From J054 sp965223095 (lineage in GTDB: Bacteria; Pseudomonadota; Gammaproteobacteria; Steroidobacterales; GCA-2729495): a DNA stretch of 64,000 bases. Each line of letters begins with the position of its first letter. Position 1 is the first letter of the stretch. The position numbers and the translations under genes are program-made. The DNA lies in contig OZ244979.1 of the NCBI GenBank assembly GCA_965223095.1, forward strand, positions 1,674,001 to 1,738,000, written 5' to 3'. The notes under the pieces were generated by a model. It searched no databases and was not told the DNA's origin. It saw only the letters and a program-made list of their open reading frames with translations. Below are positions 48,874 through 57,012 of this stretch, piece after piece.

Positions 48874-50028
48874 ATGTTCATCAATTTTTGGTACCCAGCC
48901 GAATGGACCGCCGCACTGACGGATAAGCCGGTGAAAGTGCGCATGTTGGGTCATGACTTTGTGCTGTTTCGGGATGCTGCGGGCCAAGCGCGCTGTTTGA
49001 GCGACACTTGCACGCACCGCGGCGGCTCGCTGGCGGGTGGGAAGTTGCATGGCGACTGCATTGCTTGCCCATATCATGGCTGGCAATTCAACGGCGAGGG
49101 GCGGTGCCAAAAAATCCCGTCCCTGGGGCCTGAAGCCAAGATTCCTTCGCGCACCCGGATCGACAGTTATCCCACGCAAGAACGTTACGGCATCGTGTTC
49201 GCTTTCTTGGGTGATTTGCCCAAGTCGGAGCGTCCGCCGATCATGGAGATACCTGAGTTTGGCGAAGATGGTTGGCGGGCGACCAGCCAAGAGCGCGTGT
49301 CCGTCGGCGACTATCGCCGGCATATGGAAAACGCTCTGGATCCAGCCCACAACGAGTTTGTGCATCCTACCCATGGTTTTTCAGGTGCGCGTGATGACTA
49401 CCGTGTACCCGACCTCAACATTGAAACTAGCGAGTGGGGCAGCGGTTTCATGACCAACTACTATTCGCCGCCGCTGAAGGACGAAAAAATGCAGGCGGCT
49501 TCAAAACGCTCCGAAGATGCTGTGATTCAAGCGGGCAGTTTTCACTATGGGCCGACGAGTCTGAGTACCAAGATTCATCCCACAGCAGAAGTGCGTATTC
49601 ATCAGCATGTCTTCAAAGTACCGGTGGATGACAGCCGGGTTAGAACTTTCCTGGTGCAAACGCGTAACTTCTTGTTGGATGAGGAAAGCGATCAAAGATT
49701 TTTTGAGCGCAATGACGTGGTGGCCAATCAAGATGCGGAAGTCTTGGCGGCACTACACCCGTTTTACACGCCCGAGACTAATCACCACGAATTTTTGCTG
49801 CCGGCCGATGAAGCCGTGGTGGAGTACCGCGAGCGTTTGAAAGATTGGGAAGCTCGCGGCTGGCGCATCGATAGCGAGGCGGTTGCGCGCCAGGCTAGGC
49901 GTTGTGCTTTTGCGATCCCCAGTCCGGGTCGCCGCGAGAAGCCGCGCGCTTGGGTACTAGATACGGTGCCCTTGATGCCCGAGTCTGAGCAAGCAGCCAC
50001 ATCAGCAAGGCAAGCGACCAGCGCATGA
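48874..50028 (+). CDS. Rieske non-haem iron oxygenase, VanA/PobA-like alpha subunit
   Basis: 384 residues from the ATG at 48874 (GGAGAGG upstream). Rieske [2Fe-2S] ligands are Cys46-His48 (CTHRGG) and Cys65-His68 (CPYHGW). The mononuclear iron site is ALDPAHNEFVH: Asp156, His159 and His164. The catalytic domain belongs to the vanillate O-demethylase / phenoxybenzoate dioxygenase / pheophorbide-oxygenase branch. It would hydroxylate or O-demethylate an aromatic or cyclic substrate, with electrons from a reductase that is not encoded here. Its stop codon overlaps the ATG of the binding-protein gene (ATGA), an unusual coupling. Confidence 0.9.
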   Translation: MFINFWYPAEWTAALTDKPVKVRMLGHDFVLFRDAAGQARCLSDTCTHRGGSLAGGKLHGDCIACPYHGWQFNGEGRCQKIPSLGPEAKIPSRTRIDSYPTQERYGIVFAFLGDLPKSERPPIMEIPEFGEDGWRATSQERVSVGDYRRHMENALDPAHNEFVHPTHGFSGARDDYRVPDLNIETSEWGSGFMTNYYSPPLKDEKMQAASKRSEDAVIQAGSFHYGPTSLSTKIHPTAEVRIHQHVFKVPVDDSRVRTFLVQTRNFLLDEESDQRFFERNDVVANQDAEVLAALHPFYTPETNHHEFLLPADEAVVEYRERLKDWEARGWRIDSEAVARQARRCAFAIPSPGRREKPRAWVLDTVPLMPESEQAATSARQATSA

Positions 50029-51596
50029 TTCGCCGTCGAGGGCTCGCTGCTTGGCTGGCGCTAGCGGTGCTCGGCAGCGCGTTGCGCGCCGAACCGGTTA
50101 TTTTGCATCGCGGCTCGGCGGCTGAGCCACCGTCGATAGATCCAAGCCTTGGCGCGGCTTCCTTAGCCTCCCCCATTATCGGCGATATGTTCGTTGGGCT
50201 GTTGGCTCGCGGCGCTGATTCCAAACCAACGGCGGCCTGCGCGGAAAGTTGGACCATTAGTGAAGACGGCCGCACCTATACCTTTAAGTTGCGTGAAGAC
50301 TTGCTGTGGTCTGACGGCCGGCCTATTACCGCGGCTGACTTCGTCTACAGTTATCAGCGCTTGATGAACCCAGCCACGGCCTCGCGAATCGTGGGTGTGT
50401 TTTTTCCCGTGAAAAATGGGCGCGAAGTTTTTTTTAAGCAACAGCCACCTGAAGCGCTGGGCATAAGAGCTTTAGACGATCGAACGCTAGTGATCGAGTT
50501 GGTCGAGCGCACACCTTATTTTCTTCAGTTGCTGGGCAATCTAGCGGTCGCACCCGTGCCTCGCCATGTCATTGAAGAGGCGGGTCGCGGTTGGTCGAAG
50601 GCCGGTGTCATGGTGAGCAATGGTCCATTCGTGCTGGCCGAGCGCGTACCACAGTCTTTTATTCGGCTGGTGAAGAACGAAAACTATTTCGCCGCCGATG
50701 AAGTGAAACTGGACGAGGTGATTTGGTATCCCACGCAGAATCTGGCCACGGCGTTCAAGCGCTTTCGTGCCGGTGAATTAGACATAGCGCTGAATTTTCC
50801 GCCAAACGAGATTGATTGGATCAAGAAAAATATACCCGACAGTTTGCATATCACGGCGAACCTCGGCATTTATTTTCTGAATATCAATATGCGCGAGCCA
50901 CCCTATGACGATCTGCGGGTGCGGCGGGCCTTATCTTTGGCCATCGATCGCGATGCGATTGCTAATCGTCTGTTACGCACCGGCGTGACGCCCGCCTATA
51001 GCTTTGCCACGCCGCACTTCACCGATTACCCGGGTATTGAGCTGCCTGAGAAATCCATGGCGTTTCCCCAGCGGCAGGCCTTGGCGCGGAAGCTGCTGGC
51101 CGAGGCCGGCTTTCCGCCCGGCAAGCTGGTGGTTAAATTGAACTACGATACGCAGGAAGAGAACCGCAAGATCATGGTTGCCATCGCGGCCATGTGGCAA
51201 GCCGTTGGTGTACGCACGGAAATGACGGATGTGGAATTTCCCATGTTGAATCGCTTGGTGCGGACGAAGAAGTTCGAGGTATCGCGATGGTTTTATATAG
51301 CGTCCTATGATGATCCTTATGCAGTCCTGCAGCTCTTCTTGAGTAACAATCCGAACAATTGGCCGGGCTTTAAGAGCGAACGTTATGACGAGTTGCTGCG
51401 ATCATCGAACCTGATCACTGATCCGGTTGAACGCCTGCAAACGCTAGCTGAGGCTGAACTTGAGTTGATGTCGAACTATCCGATTCTACCCATCACTTTT
51501 TATGTCGGACGTCGTCTGGTGTCGCCGGGGGTGAAAGGCTGGTATGACAGTCCCAATGGCCCAACGCCCTCGCGTTACCTCAGTGTAGAACGCTAA
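50025..51596 (+). CDS. Oligopeptide-type ABC transporter substrate-binding protein (OppA family)
   Basis: 523 residues. Signal peptide MIRRRGLAAWLALAVLGSALRA. Family 5 solute-binding protein: EPPSIDPSLGAASLASPIIGDMF, YTFKLREDLLWSDGRPITAADFVYSYQRLM (in part), FVLAERVPQSFIRLVKNENYF, DDLRVRRALSLAIDRDAIANRLL and YPILPITFYVGRRLVSPGVKGW. In Gram-negatives this protein captures peptides or similar ligands in the periplasm for an Opp/Dpp transporter. No permease or ATPase gene is in the window, so it is an orphan receptor coupled to the Rieske oxygenase gene. Confidence 0.9.
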   Translation: MIRRRGLAAWLALAVLGSALRAEPVILHRGSAAEPPSIDPSLGAASLASPIIGDMFVGLLARGADSKPTAACAESWTISEDGRTYTFKLREDLLWSDGRPITAADFVYSYQRLMNPATASRIVGVFFPVKNGREVFFKQQPPEALGIRALDDRTLVIELVERTPYFLQLLGNLAVAPVPRHVIEEAGRGWSKAGVMVSNGPFVLAERVPQSFIRLVKNENYFAADEVKLDEVIWYPTQNLATAFKRFRAGELDIALNFPPNEIDWIKKNIPDSLHITANLGIYFLNINMREPPYDDLRVRRALSLAIDRDAIANRLLRTGVTPAYSFATPHFTDYPGIELPEKSMAFPQRQALARKLLAEAGFPPGKLVVKLNYDTQEENRKIMVAIAAMWQAVGVRTEMTDVEFPMLNRLVRTKKFEVSRWFYIASYDDPYAVLQLFLSNNPNNWPGFKSERYDELLRSSNLITDPVERLQTLAEAELELMSNYPILPITFYVGRRLVSPGVKGWYDSPNGPTPSRYLSVER

Positions 51597-51656
51597 GTTT
51601 TGGGCAGCGGTCAGTGTGGATAGCGCAGCATATGGTTTCGAGATAGCTTAGGCACC

Positions 51657-51965
51657 ATGGCTTACATCGCCATTTGTCGTGACCATCCAGCGCGCGATAC
51701 GAGCAGGCTGCGCAAGACCGAGAAGGCTGCGCACTTCGCCTATATAGAGACTATCCTGGCAAAACTGCTGGTGGCTGGACCTCTGCCCAGCGAGGACGAT
51801 GGCGCGCATGTCGCCAGTCTCTTTATATATAGTGTGGATTCGGCTGACGAAGCGCGTGAGTTACTGCAGGCCGATCCCTATTATCAGGCCGGCATTTATG
51901 GCGAAATTGAATTGCAGCCGTATATTCCGGCGGCGGGCCAATGGATTGGTGGAACGATTTGGTAG
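51657..51965 (+). CDS. YciI-like protein
   Basis: 102 residues, the family size. MAYIAICRDHPARDTSRLRK, AHFAYIETILAKLLVAGPLPS, ARELLQADPYYQAGIYGEIELQPY match YCII-related ferredoxin-fold proteins; the His/Asp pair in the first strands (here CRDHPAR and HFAYIE) is the proposed active site. Cytoplasmic, function not established beyond weak hydrolase or dehalogenase reports in relatives. The stop is five bases from the end of the convergent DUF882 gene. Possibly the last gene of the Rieske/OppA operon, 60 bases after it. Confidence 0.88.
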   Translation: MAYIAICRDHPARDTSRLRKTEKAAHFAYIETILAKLLVAGPLPSEDDGAHVASLFIYSVDSADEARELLQADPYYQAGIYGEIELQPYIPAAGQWIGGTIW

Positions 51966-51969
51966 CTTG

Positions 51970-52506
51970 CTACCAGGCGCGCACCGGTCCGGTGTCGATA
52001 TGCACAAATTCAGAACTGGGGTAATAGCCAACGCCCCCGGCCGAGAGTTCCAAGGCCGCCTTTTGTAGGTCAGCTATTCCTAATCCGGGAATCCGCACAT
52101 CAATAGCGCGTCCCTGCATATGCAGGCTGCGCTTTGCGACGCCACCACCCCGACTGCGTAGCATTTGGTTCGTGGCCTCCGAGCGATATCCGGAAATCAC
52201 TTCGTACCTGCCCACCTTGCCACTGCGCTGTTGAATAGCATGCAGTAGATCAAGCAATTGGGGGTCGACCTGGCGTACTTCGTCGGTACGGTGGTCGCGC
52301 AATAGATGATTGACCTGGCTCAGCGCTTCGCTTAGGTAGTTCCCATCGGCAAAATAGTCCACCGCGAGGGTCTCGCCGGTGTGCGTGTGATAAAAACTGA
52401 GGCGCCTTGCGCTGTTGGCGCCAACAGCGGCCAGCGGCAGCATACCCAACGTCGATCCAAAAGCGATTCCGCGGACTAATTGCCGCCTGCGATAGTTAAC
52501 TCGCAT
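51970..52506 (-). CDS. DUF882 / M15-like peptidase-fold protein (YcbK-like), Tat-exported
   Basis: 178 residues from the ATG at 52506. Leader NYRRRQLVRGIAFGSTLG is twin-arginine, as in E. coli YcbK. The domain reads RLSFYHTHTGETLAVDYF, LLHAIQQRSGKVGRYEVISGYRS, SLHMQGRAIDVRIPG and EFVHIDTGPVRAW, giving the zinc ligands His (SLHMQGRAID), Asp and His (VHID) of the D-Ala-D-Ala carboxypeptidase M15 fold. A peptidoglycan role in the periplasm is expected but the activity of YcbK-type proteins is not proven. Confidence 0.88.
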   Translation of the reverse strand: MRVNYRRRQLVRGIAFGSTLGMLPLAAVGANSARRLSFYHTHTGETLAVDYFADGNYLSEALSQVNHLLRDHRTDEVRQVDPQLLDLLHAIQQRSGKVGRYEVISGYRSEATNQMLRSRGGGVAKRSLHMQGRAIDVRIPGLGIADLQKAALELSAGGVGYYPSSEFVHIDTGPVRAW

Positions 52507-52955
52507 GAGATAAACCTGACCCACCCTGACACAACCCGATGGATTCTCACAAAAGATGGCGGCCAGGACAATGGGTCAACGCACAAATTTCTGGGAATCG
52601 ATGCGCGCAAGCCCGCCGCCGTTCGCCGTCCGGCCAGCGTTTGAACCCCCTGATTCATAAGGGTTTCGACCCGAGGCCTAGCTCCCCCTGCTCGGACGCC
52701 ACGACATAATTGGGTATCCGCGATCCCACGCGGCGGTAGCCATCTGGTCTGGGCGCTGGTCCACCAGACGACCGTTGGGGCGTTTCCGGCCGTTTTGATG
52801 AGTGCGTGGGCCAATTTCACCGGCTTGATCCTTGCTGCGGTGCTTTGTTCATGAAGCATGGGTGGATTGGCCCGCTAGATTCCTAGTCTTTGATCCGCAA
52901 GTTCGTCACCGGCCGCATTTGAGGGCCACACGCATTGCTGATAGCGTATTTACTA
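52507..52955. other. Divergent intergenic region
   Basis: About 430-450 bases between the DUF882 gene and the ceramidase-like gene. It should contain both promoters. I found no clear promoter pair, operator dyad, RNA gene or terminator; several short frames here lack ribosome sites and family resemblance. Confidence 0.6.
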
Positions 52956-53729
52956 GTGACACAGAAATTCGACAAAAAACTCCTGGGTGTCGGGCTGATC
53001 ACATTGATTGCAGTGCTTGTGGCAATTTTCGCGCAACCCGTTCCGCAAGACCCTGCCTATCATCAGTTTGCGGATCAGCGCGACATGCTCGGTGTTCCAA
53101 ACTTTTGGAATACCATGTCAAACTTGCCATTTCTGCTGGTGGGGTGTATTGGCTCGTTTGTTCTTCTGACAAAAAAAGCCTCCGGCATCGTCACCGAAAT
53201 GCGCACGGCCTATTTGATCTTTTTCTTCGGCGTCGCCTTGGTTGCTTTTGGCTCCGGCTACTATCACTTGAATCCCAATAATCAAACCTTGGTTTGGGAT
53301 CGTTTGCCCATGACCGTTAGTTTCATGGCATTCTTTTCAATTATTGTTGCGGAAAATGTGTCCTTGCACTGGGGGCGGCGGATACTCATTCCCCTGCTTC
53401 TATTTGGTGCGGCCTCGGTTTTCTATTGGCATTTCACGGAACTACAAGGTGCTGGTGATCTGCGGCCCTACGCGCTGGTGCAGTTTTTACCCATGTTGCT
53501 GATTCCGCTATTGCTGCTCCAGTATCCATCGCCCTTTGCCCGCAATCTCTGGATCTGGGCGGTGCTGGCAGCTTACGTGGCGTCAAAAATTACGGAGTTC
53601 GCAGATGTGGCAATTTTTGACGTCATCGGCTTTAGTGGTCATGCGATAAAGCACTTGCTGGCGGCATTGGGGACTTATTTCTTTCTGCAAGCTGTACGTA
53701 TGCGCGTGCCGATTGAGCGAAGCCTATAA
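52956..53729 (+). CDS. Ceramidase-like (CREST superfamily) membrane protein
   Basis: 257 residues from a GTG at 52956 (VTQKFDKKLLG, giving a positive N-terminus); a TTG at 52935 would add seven residues. Seven membrane helices are visible. Conserved polar positions of alkaline ceramidases and CREST hydrolases are present: NFWNTMSNLPF (Ser), GSGYYHLNPNNQTLVWDRLP (His and Asp) and GHAIKHLLAA (His-x3-His), which would form a zinc site in the membrane. Ceramide, another lipid amide, or N-acyl compound may be the substrate. Alkaline ceramidase homologues are rare in gammaproteobacteria, and no sphingolipid gene is near. Confidence 0.8.
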   Translation: MTQKFDKKLLGVGLITLIAVLVAIFAQPVPQDPAYHQFADQRDMLGVPNFWNTMSNLPFLLVGCIGSFVLLTKKASGIVTEMRTAYLIFFFGVALVAFGSGYYHLNPNNQTLVWDRLPMTVSFMAFFSIIVAENVSLHWGRRILIPLLLFGAASVFYWHFTELQGAGDLRPYALVQFLPMLLIPLLLLQYPSPFARNLWIWAVLAAYVASKITEFADVAIFDVIGFSGHAIKHLLAALGTYFFLQAVRMRVPIERSL

Positions 53730-53868
53730 GGTAGTGCTCGTGGTAAGCAATGGTTCGTGCTGTGTTATCGAACGAAGGAGCAGACCTCGGAAATCGGGCT
53801 GCCGAAATCTCAGCCTGCTGCATATCAAACTATGATAGCGTCGGAACTGGGGCTCACGGAGAAGCAGC

Positions 53869-55365
53869 ATGGCCGCCGACACGGAATATCGCATAGAGCA
53901 CGACCTGCTAGGTGACGAGCGGGTTCCGTCAACCGCGTACTACGGAATTCAAACCTTACGGGCGCTGCGCAACTTCAATATTACCGGTGTGCCCATTGGC
54001 CACTTTCCAGAGCTAATACGGGCTTTGGCCTTGGTAAAGCAGGCAGCGGCCCAGGCGAATCGAGAACTTGGTTTATTGAGCGATGAGAAGGCGAAGGCCA
54101 TTGATGCGGCCTGCGCAGAAATTGCCGCCGGCGCTTTACACAATGAACTTGTCGTCGACTTGATTCAGGGAGGGGCCGGGACCTCAACCAACATGAACGT
54201 GAACGAGGTCATTGCCAACCGGGCCTTAGAACTCATGGGCCACGAGCGCGGCGAATATCAGTACCTGCATCCGAACAACGACGTGAACATGTCGCAATCG
54301 ACCAACGATGTCTATCCCACCGCGGTGCGCCTCGCCATGATCCTGGCGGACGATCCCTTGATTGCGGCGCTGCGCGGACTCTGCGAGGTCTTTGGGGCCA
54401 AGGCTGAAGAACTGGGCAATGTGCTAAAAATGGGCCGCACCCAGTTGCAGGATGCCGTGCCCATGACCTTTGGCCAAGAGTTTGAGGGTTGGGCCATCAC
54501 GGTGGGCGAAGATATTAGCCGGCTGGATGAAATGGCCAAGCTGTTTACCGAGATCAATCTCGGCGGCACGGCTATTGGCACCGGTATCAATACTCATCCC
54601 GACTATGCACAGATGGCGGTGGATAACCTGAGCAAGCTGACGGGTATTAGCTTTAGCCTGGCCCCGAGCTTAATTGAAGCTACCTCGGACACCGGTGCCT
54701 TCGTTATGTTCTCCGGCATCCTGAAGCGCGTGGCAATTAAGCTTTCCAAGATTTGTAATGACTTGCGCCTGCTCTCCAGCGGTCCGCGCGCCGGCATGGG
54801 CGAAATCAATCTGCCGCCCATGCAGCCGGGGTCGTCAATCATGCCTGGCAAGGTGAATCCGGTCATCCCCGAGGCCGTGAATCAAGTGGCTTATCAGGTG
54901 ATCGGCAATGATCTGGTGGTCGCTATGGCGTCTGAGGCCGGCCAACTGCAGCTCAACGCTTTCGAGCCGGTGATCGTTTACAACCTGATGAGCACGCTGC
55001 GCATGTTGACCCGTGCCATTCGGATGCTCACGGATCGCTGTGTGCGTGGTATTACGGTCAACCTTGAACATTGCGATCGCCAAGTTGAAGAAAGCATTGG
55101 TGTGATCACTGCCTTTAGTCCACATATCGGTTACGAGAACGCAACTCGGGTGGCTGACCGCGCCCTGCAAGAGGGCCGCGGCGTCGTGGACATTATTAAA
55201 GCGGAGAAGTTACTGGACGAGTCCAGTATCGATGCAATCATGCATCCGGAGAATCTAACCGGCCCGAGTTTGCTGCTGGGCGCATCCGTTGATGAGGCGG
55301 ATAGAAGTCATACCCATCTGATTTTTGACCCGAACTACGTGCCGCCGGATACCACGGATGAGTGA
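53869..55365 (+). CDS. aspA: Aspartate ammonia-lyase
   Basis: 498 residues, slightly longer than E. coli AspA (478) because of N- and C-terminal extensions. The fumarase/aspartase signature GSSIMPGKVNPV is present, with TSTNMNVNEVIANRA, NDVNMSQSTNDVYPTA, GRTQLQDAVPMTFGQEF and GGTAIGTGINTHPDYA. The GRTQLQDAVPMT block and the EYQYLHPNNDVN form favour aspartase over fumarase C. It converts L-aspartate to fumarate and ammonia in the cytoplasm. A good GGAG site precedes the ATG. The unusual C-terminus (HLIFDPNYVPPDTTDE) is not part of the core. Confidence 0.9.
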   Translation: MAADTEYRIEHDLLGDERVPSTAYYGIQTLRALRNFNITGVPIGHFPELIRALALVKQAAAQANRELGLLSDEKAKAIDAACAEIAAGALHNELVVDLIQGGAGTSTNMNVNEVIANRALELMGHERGEYQYLHPNNDVNMSQSTNDVYPTAVRLAMILADDPLIAALRGLCEVFGAKAEELGNVLKMGRTQLQDAVPMTFGQEFEGWAITVGEDISRLDEMAKLFTEINLGGTAIGTGINTHPDYAQMAVDNLSKLTGISFSLAPSLIEATSDTGAFVMFSGILKRVAIKLSKICNDLRLLSSGPRAGMGEINLPPMQPGSSIMPGKVNPVIPEAVNQVAYQVIGNDLVVAMASEAGQLQLNAFEPVIVYNLMSTLRMLTRAIRMLTDRCVRGITVNLEHCDRQVEESIGVITAFSPHIGYENATRVADRALQEGRGVVDIIKAEKLLDESSIDAIMHPENLTGPSLLLGASVDEADRSHTHLIFDPNYVPPDTTDE

Positions 55366-55403
55366 GTGCGCTTTGAAAACCGATTTTCGCTAAGAAGGAC
55401 TAC

Positions 55404-56888
55404 CTAGTCGCGGCGATTCAGGCAACGGTCTAGTAGCTTATCAATTTTCTCAAGTGCTCCTGGCTCAGCTTGTCGAAATAAATGCTTGGAGTTTGCTGGG
55501 AATGTCGGCGGGCCGTTTTCCGAGGCCAATTGTGGCGTGGCATCGATAATAATTTTCGAGGTTTTTGGTGGTTGCCGCAGGGATGGATCCAGGGGAATGC
55601 CAGCCATGTCTTGAATGATATGCGTGGATGGATGCGGCTGCCAGCGCGCGCCTAGGGTTTGCCAAACGTCATCCAAATTGTACGGTGAGATTTCTCCATC
55701 GACCACCACTACTACCTTGGCGAGCATTTCGTTTTCCGCGTATGTTCGACCCGCTGCCATGCCCTGTCCGGGCCCCTGCTTATCGATGGCAATAATATGC
55801 ACACCGGCGGCTTGCTGTGGTACGTGAACAGCGATCAGCCCGGGTATCCGTTCGCGATACTTCACCAGCAGTGATGCTTCTCTTGTCACACCAATGGCAT
55901 TGCGAATAATTCCCGAATATGAATTGAGAAACCAAGGTCGAACCCGGTGAGTGACTGCCGTAACTTCCATGAAGAAGTTTTCCGCTTTGGCTTCGCCCAT
56001 TACGCCGTAGAATTCGGCGAACGGCCCTTCCGGCTGGGTTTCGGTTAAAGAGATTTCGCCTTCGATCGCCATTTCGGCGGTGGCTGGGAGCAAAACTTCG
56101 GAAGTTTCCGCCCGCACTATAGGCACCGGACGCTCAGCCAAACCACCCGCGATGCCTAGCTCAGTTTGAGTTTCACGGGCGATGGTCGATGCCGCAACAC
56201 CGTAAGTAATGGGATCGACGCCGAGAACCAAGACAACGGCGGCGGAGCGATCGCCACGGTCCTTCATCGCTTGCAGAAATCGCCAACCCGCCTGGCCCGG
56301 CTCCGGGTTGACGCTAATGCGCCGCGGCCCCTGCAGTTGGCAACGGTAGACGCTGATCTTGGCGCCAAGCTCCGGATCCTGGAGTATCAGGCAGCCGGAG
56401 TTTATGTAGCGGCCGGCGTCGCCAGGATTGGTTTTTAGGAAGGGGTAGGTCCTTAGGTCTATTGCGACCGCATCAAGGCAGACTTCTTTTACAGGCGCAT
56501 CCGCCGATTGAATCTCTATGGGTGGCAAATGCTTAAAACCATCTGGCCCATGCAGGCTAGCAACCTTCTGTAAGCATGCGCTAAATGCCTCATGAGGCGC
56601 ACTGTATTCTCCGATACCGAAACACAGCGCCTCGCCGATCCACGGCCCGTAAGCGCCGCCGATAATTGGGCCCTGGAGCCACTGGCCTTCTTGCTTGACG
56701 CGTTCGAATCGGAACGCCGGTACCTGGTTATAGCGATAGCGTTCAATCAGTCGGTATGCAAAGGCGGTACTTTCATAGGTGTCTTGATCAAATTCCTCGA
56801 CCCGAAGCAGTAGACCGGTACTGTCTAGAGCAGCGACATAGTCACGCAAACTTACGTAGGGTCCAAGCGCAGACTGAGAGGCACTCAC
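55404..56888 (-). CDS. UbiD-family decarboxylase (cytoplasmic paralogue)
   Basis: 494 residues from a GTG with GGGGAG upstream. It aligns along its length with the protein at 11393-13072 without the N-terminal signal: LRDYVAALDSTGLLLRV, SVYRCQLQGPRRISVNPEPGQAGW, PEGPFAEFYGVMGEA (catalytic glutamates), VVVVDGEISPYNLDDVWQTL. As in the paralogue, the NPEP segment stands where canonical UbiD has the HWQxHKHG metal and cofactor motif. It should use prenylated FMN for reversible decarboxylation of an unsaturated or aromatic acid. It follows the MFS carrier gene on the same strand (124 bases), which could import its substrate. No ubiX nearby. Confidence 0.88.
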   Translation of the reverse strand: MSASQSALGPYVSLRDYVAALDSTGLLLRVEEFDQDTYESTAFAYRLIERYRYNQVPAFRFERVKQEGQWLQGPIIGGAYGPWIGEALCFGIGEYSAPHEAFSACLQKVASLHGPDGFKHLPPIEIQSADAPVKEVCLDAVAIDLRTYPFLKTNPGDAGRYINSGCLILQDPELGAKISVYRCQLQGPRRISVNPEPGQAGWRFLQAMKDRGDRSAAVVLVLGVDPITYGVAASTIARETQTELGIAGGLAERPVPIVRAETSEVLLPATAEMAIEGEISLTETQPEGPFAEFYGVMGEAKAENFFMEVTAVTHRVRPWFLNSYSGIIRNAIGVTREASLLVKYRERIPGLIAVHVPQQAAGVHIIAIDKQGPGQGMAAGRTYAENEMLAKVVVVVDGEISPYNLDDVWQTLGARWQPHPSTHIIQDMAGIPLDPSLRQPPKTSKIIIDATPQLASENGPPTFPANSKHLFRQAEPGALEKIDKLLDRCLNRRD

Positions 56889-57012
56889 ACATCACTCCCC
56901 ATGCTATTTACGGTGCGATACTCGCGCGAGCAATTTCACTATTCAATGCGCATCTGCACACGTGGGTGACCGCGCAATAAGCTATATTTCTAGTTTCGCT
57001 CACTTGCCTGAG

